64,000 bases of DNA, taken from the NCBI GenBank assembly GCA_964036155.1, contig OZ038422.1, positions 62,891,201-62,955,200 of the forward strand. The letters are read 5' to 3'. This DNA comes from Diploscapter coronatus (Eukaryota > Nematoda > Chromadorea > Rhabditida > Rhabditidae). The notes under the pieces were generated by a model that made no database searches, was not told the DNA's origin, and saw only the letters and a list, made by a program, of their open reading frames with translations. Below, piece after piece: positions 60,275 to 64,000 of the stretch (positions within the stretch are counted from its first letter, which is position 1; each line of letters starts with the position of its first letter). A program made the translations under genes and the position numbers.

Positions 60275-62091
60275 TCAGCGGTCGTTGGAGATGGAGCGGC
60301 TTCTGTAAATCATTCATTTGACTGTCATTGAGAAAAAGCTAATTAACCTGGAGCGAGAGCGCGAGCGGCCTCCATTCTTTATCGGCGAGCGGCTTCTGAA
60401 TTTGAATAGTTGTTTTCCTATTTCTGGTCATCTAACCTTATTTCCCATTTACCTACTCGCCTTTCTAACCAACTTTGAAAAGAATTTTGCGAAATAAACA
60501 ATTTTCAAACTCAAGAAAGTAACAAACAGGTTAATTCACTACCTGCCGAGAGAAGGCGAGCGACGCCTAAATATTCGCTACCGTCCCCGAGATAAACCTT
60601 GCATGTACCACCCTGCGTCTATGATTTGCGAAAAGTATCTCTCTTGTCGCGAATTGCATTGAAGTCATTATTCGAACGGAATTCTCTTTCATTCAATTTT
60701 CTTACTACTGTTTTCATTCGATATTTGGTAAATATTCGATAATTATTACCACAATTTTGCAGAAGGCATAACTCTATTCGAAGAGAATCATTATCACAAG
60801 ATGGCAGAAAAACAAGGAAAAAGTTGCTCAACTAAATAATGACTAAAATATCGGAAGAAAATTCCGTTTGAATAGCGATTTTCAATGCAACCCGCGACAC
60901 GAGAGATATACTTTTCGCAATTCATAGACGCAGGGTGATACATACAAGGCTCGTTTCTAAGTTTATGCAGAATCATGTGAAATGCAGCTCAAGTTGGTCT
61001 ATTTCATCCCTATTATCTCCCTTTGCTTTCTTCCTGTTTACCTGGATCTGCTTCTGGAACGGCGATCGCCTCCTCTGTCGCGGCTCCTCGAGCGACGATC
61101 GCGCGAGCGAGAGCTGAACTCACTAAATTAGTCGGGAAGAGGCGACGTTTTGAACGAATCAAGTTATTTTGTTCTCAAAAGTTGTTAGAAAATGGAACCT
61201 AGAAACTCAACAAACCCATACATAAACAGGTGTGTTGCGTAGAGTGGAGATGGGAGAGTAGAATTAGCCTAGCTGCTAGCAGTTCTTTCTGACTCTGCTT
61301 GTTTGTGTGCAGTTGATTGACTGATTCTGCTACTGTCTGGTTGCATTGCGAGTTGCTTGAAGAGTTGGAAAGTTGCGCAGTGAGAGAAGCTCTATGTTGA
61401 AATTGCAGTGGAAGGAGAGGTGGTGCAGGTCGCGATGTTGGAGCAGCAAAGGAGGGAGAGTAGAGGGAGGGAAGATGGAGATGGAGATGGAGAGGGGAGG
61501 AGTGGAAGAAGCGAAGGGGAGAGGGAGCTACTAGCGAACGGCGAGGGTTCGCTAAAATAGTCATGTCCTCATTTGATCATGTCTTCCTCTTTCATATAAC
61601 TTCCACAAATATCTAGGCATATCACAGCTGTTGAGTGGATATCGCCTGTCTGTCTGTCATATCTGCAATGACTGCTTTGCACTCACCGTCTTCCGCCGTA
61701 CCCCCCGCCACCGCCGCCGCCGCCGCCTCCTCCTCCGCCGCCATTGCGCCTTCTGCCGTGGCTCAGCTCGACTCGCGCACGCACTCCGCAGATTCTCGAT
61801 CCGTCCAGGGCCTGCAATCATTCACTCAGTCAGCCATTATCGTCTGGTCTGCCCCCTCGTCATTTCCACTCACCTTGACCGCATCTTCCGCATCGCGACC
61901 GTCCTCGAATTCGACGAAAGCGAATCCGGGCGGGCGGCGGGCGACCCACACTTTGCGAATGCGGCCGAAACGGTAGAAGACGTCTTCCAGCTGAAACAGA
62001 CTATCATTCCTCCTCCGCTCGCCTCTGCCAAACAAACCTCCTGCGAAGTGGCGTCGTTCGGCAGTCCTCCCACGTAAACCTTGGCGTCCAT
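60275..62091 (-). CDS. SR splicing factor (SRSF3/SRSF7-type, C. elegans rsp-6-like)
   Basis: One RRM followed by an RS tail. Exon 1 (from ATG 62091) reads [18 protein letters not shown], with RNP2. Exon 2 gives [20 protein letters not shown] and the RNP1 phrase [19 protein letters not shown]. Exon 3 continues [19 protein letters not shown] and a run of about 13 glycines. The RS tail is spread over four exons with [18 protein letters not shown] in a 24-base microexon at 60545-60568, [14 protein letters not shown] and the end SRSISNDR. All phases fit. SR proteins direct splice-site choice and mRNA export in the nucleus. A glycine-rich hinge, not the CCHC knuckle of SRSF7, links the two parts, as in the SRSF3 type. 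The intron upstream of the microexon carries a palindromic element. An acceptor (GTTTTAG) lies 17 bases before the ATG. Confidence 0.92.
60597..60949. mobile_element. 353-base palindromic MITE in the SR-factor intron
   Basis: The outer arms are reverse complements over about 100 bases: CCTTGCATGTACCACCCTGC at 60597 pairs with the segment ending 60949 (GCAGGGTGATACATACAAGG on the + strand). Identity is highest over GCGTCTATGA and TTGCGAAAAGTA and declines inward. It is non-coding and sits between the RS-domain exon at about 61050-61115 and the microexon at 60545. Confidence 0.75.
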
Positions 62092-62495
62092 GTCGATCGC
62101 TGAATAGCCTAAAACAAAAGAAGCTTGAATATTGTCGAGAAAATTCAAAAACGCACGATAAAGTAGCGAAAAGGAGGAAAAACCACTGACGCTGCGGGAA
62201 ATCGATAATTCGCGTCGAGACGCGAATTGGAAATAGTCCAATGCTCGCACTGGCTAAAATGAGTGCACAAGAATGCACAATTGTGAAAGGGAGGGGGAGA
62301 GAGAAACTGTGCAGAGCCAGTGAGACCATTTGCGGTAGTTGGGCGATTAACACGCGGTAATTAAAGATAGTGGTTCGGGTAAATCAACCAAACTTGTGAA
62401 GCAAACACTTGTCATGAGCTGAAGAATCGTTTATTCATTGATTGAGGGTGATAATTTATGCAGATCGTAAGTGATGATTTGGATAATTAGGGCAA
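62092..62495. other. Intergenic between CYSTM-like gene and SR factor
   Basis: 404 bases with no gene. A minus-strand AATAAA at 62430-62435 lies 61 bases after the CYSTM-like stop. The TTTTGTTTTAG acceptor at 62109 belongs to the SR-factor 5' end. Confidence 0.45.
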
Positions 62496-62852
62496 TTATC
62501 GACAAGCCCCTAGGCAACAGGCACAGAGACAGGCAACCAGAGCAGCCAGACAACACGCATTGGCCACGTCTCCTCCGCCTCCCCGCTCATCGCAATGATG
62601 GTGATGATGGCTGTGACAGTCGTCCACTCTGAAACGACATGACATTATCAAGTTATCAACGCGGCGAATCGGCTGACATGACTGTGGTTGGTTGTGCTGT
62701 GTAGACTGTGCCTTGCGGATAAACGTACTGGACATTTTGACCGTATTGGGGATAAGCTGGGTATGCGCCTTGCTGAAACGTGACGGTTCAACCTACAACC
62801 AATTCAAACGAATCCAAACCTGCTGACCATAATAGGGTGGAGGAGCGGACAT
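62496..62852 (-). CDS. CYSTM-like cysteine-rich tail-anchored small protein
   Basis: Three exons give about 87 residues. The N-terminus is Pro/Tyr/Gln-rich: MSAPPPYYGQQ (ATG 62852), then QGAYPAYPQYGQNVQYVYPQ. A metal-binding-looking CHSHHHHHC stretch and an acidic-glycine spacer DERGGGGDVA follow. The C-terminus is CCLAALVACLCACCLGACR, a Cys-rich hydrophobic segment as in CYSTM proteins, ending at TAA 62496-62498. CYSTM proteins are membrane-tethered and linked to stress or metal tolerance in plants and yeast; animal roles are less clear. The His run and Cys pairs suggest metal binding, but this is inference. Confidence 0.7.
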
Positions 62853-63371
62853 TTCGATAAAAAACCGTGAAATCGACAGGAAGAAACGCAAAGTCAGGGG
62901 GGCAGCACAGCCAGAGTGAAGAAATGAAAAGTGAAGAGCAGAGCAGGAGGGAAGACTATCTGGGGAGTCTGATAAGGAATATGGAAAGAAGGGAAGAGGA
63001 CTGTGTTGACTGTTTGACTGCATGAGTCAGCTGAGTGAGGCAAAAGCCGCAGAGAAACAGAAATTAAACTGACGAAGATGTGAAATCTGGAATGAATGCA
63101 GTGATTATTTATTGAATGAACATCACAGAAGTCGACTTATTGCTGAATACAATTGATGCAGAAGGGGAAAGAAGAATGCAGGTTATGTTTGTAGAGAGAG
63201 GAAGTAGAGAGAATTCTCATGGTAAGTTATCTCACTCAATTTAAGCTAAATCTCAAAATTAAGTCCGAAAATTGAAACATCTAGAACAGAACAAATAGAA
63301 TAAATTAGAAGAGATATTCAGTTATTATGCAAACCCATTGAATTGAACATGGAATATAAAATTATAACATT
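62853..63371. other. Intergenic between PAPS synthetase and CYSTM-like gene
   Basis: 519 bases without a gene. A minus-strand AATAAA (TTTATT at 63108-63113) is a candidate polyA site for the PAPS synthetase. Confidence 0.45.
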
Positions 63372-64000
63372 CTAAGTGCTGTTCAGAGATTTGTAATAGT
63401 CTGCAAGGATTTGCCAGGCAGCAGGAACCATGAAGCCGTCGGGCGGCAACTGGCCCGTTCTGGCGAGAGTCCGCATTCGCGTGCCGGAGATAAAATCGAA
63501 ATCCTCTTTCCGAGACTCGTCGAAGAATATCATTTTGTGAGCCTAAATCATCTCTTTCAATCAACCATTCAACTGAATGTATCGACATGCCTTTTTGTCA
63601 TAAGCGGCCACTCGGAACGGCAGAATACTCAGTTTGTTTAGAGACGGAGCCATTGACAGCACTTTAGCTCCGTGCGTGGGTTCATAGAGGAAATCCTTCG
63701 TGTCAGGATGCTGTATGCCCGCCGGGTCTCGGCCCACAATGTATGTCTGCACTCCAGCAGCTATTCGAGCCCTGTACTTAATTCTCGTCGCAAAAGATCT
63801 ACGATTCCAACTAACCTAGCATGCCATTGGACTTCAGTGGGTCCTGCATAGAGCATTGGGGAGGGGAAAATGGAGAGAATTGTCCAGTCGGGGTCGAGCA
63901 CTTTTGCATCGATCACTGCTGCGTGCTGCCGAATGCGCACACCCAGAGGAACGTCGTCATCTGAAAGCAGAAATAGTAGGAATTAAAGAAGAAAATGATT
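63372..64000 (-). CDS. PAPSS: PAPS synthetase, C-terminal ATP-sulfurylase part (runs off the window)
   Basis: The enzyme makes 3'-phosphoadenosine-5'-phosphosulfate, the sulfate donor for sulfotransferases, from ATP and sulfate. Only its C-terminal part is in the window. Exons read [19 protein letters not shown] and [14 protein letters not shown] (63960-63815), then [10 protein letters not shown] and [13 protein letters not shown] with [12 protein letters not shown] (to 63592), and [20 protein letters not shown] with [18 protein letters not shown] (63537-63372), ending in TAG. The ATP-sulfurylase motifs GRDPAG and ISGTRMR are intact. The intron before the last exon uses a GC donor (AAG then GCATGT) and a TTTAG acceptor. 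The 5' part, including any APS kinase domain, lies beyond 64000. Confidence 0.93.

Overview
This window is animal nuclear DNA, most likely from a nematode. Genes are split into short exons by introns that are mostly 40-70 bases long, with GT donors and acceptors ending in T-rich sequence plus TGCAG or TTCAG. One gene encodes a nematode-type cysteine-rich DB module, and several initiator ATGs sit directly behind a splice-acceptor consensus, as expected for spliced-leader addition. I cannot name the species or clade. All proteins were assembled by hand by joining exons on phase and family similarity; exon borders given are readings, not alignments.

Layout, left to right. 1-2060: repeats, including a 745-base foldback element. 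2061-4706 (+): secreted CUB-domain protein. 6728-8029 (+): armadillo-repeat protein. 8331-18157: three minus-strand genes, in transcription order CNOT11 (mRNA deadenylation), TFIIH p52 (transcription and repair) and a PAQR receptor. 18158-29595: 11.4 kb with no convincing gene, rich in pyrimidine on the + strand. 29596-34312 (+): PIM-type serine/threonine kinase with a Ser/Thr/Pro-rich tail. 34313-40934: another gene desert. 40935-46376 (-): cytosolic glutaminyl-tRNA synthetase, head to head with 46796-48395 (+), the proteasome assembly chaperone PAAF1. 48496-49066 (-): small NTF2-like protein. About 49650-50824 (+): phospholipid phosphatase. 51211-54109 (-): fatty acid amide hydrolase. 54738-56448 (+): secreted DB-module protein with a long linker. 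57010-59688 (-): divergent signal-peptide-peptidase-like protein. 60275-62091 (-): SR splicing factor. 62496-62852 (-): cysteine-rich transmembrane (CYSTM-like) protein. 63372-64000 (-): 3' end of PAPS synthetase.

Most genes are housekeeping genes and do not form one pathway. Introns and UTRs carry many short non-autonomous elements with terminal inverted repeats, several with visible target-site duplications. I consider these, together with the SPP-like protein that has lost the GxGD glycines, the most noteworthy content. I found no convincing RNA genes, CRISPR arrays or autonomous transposase genes.
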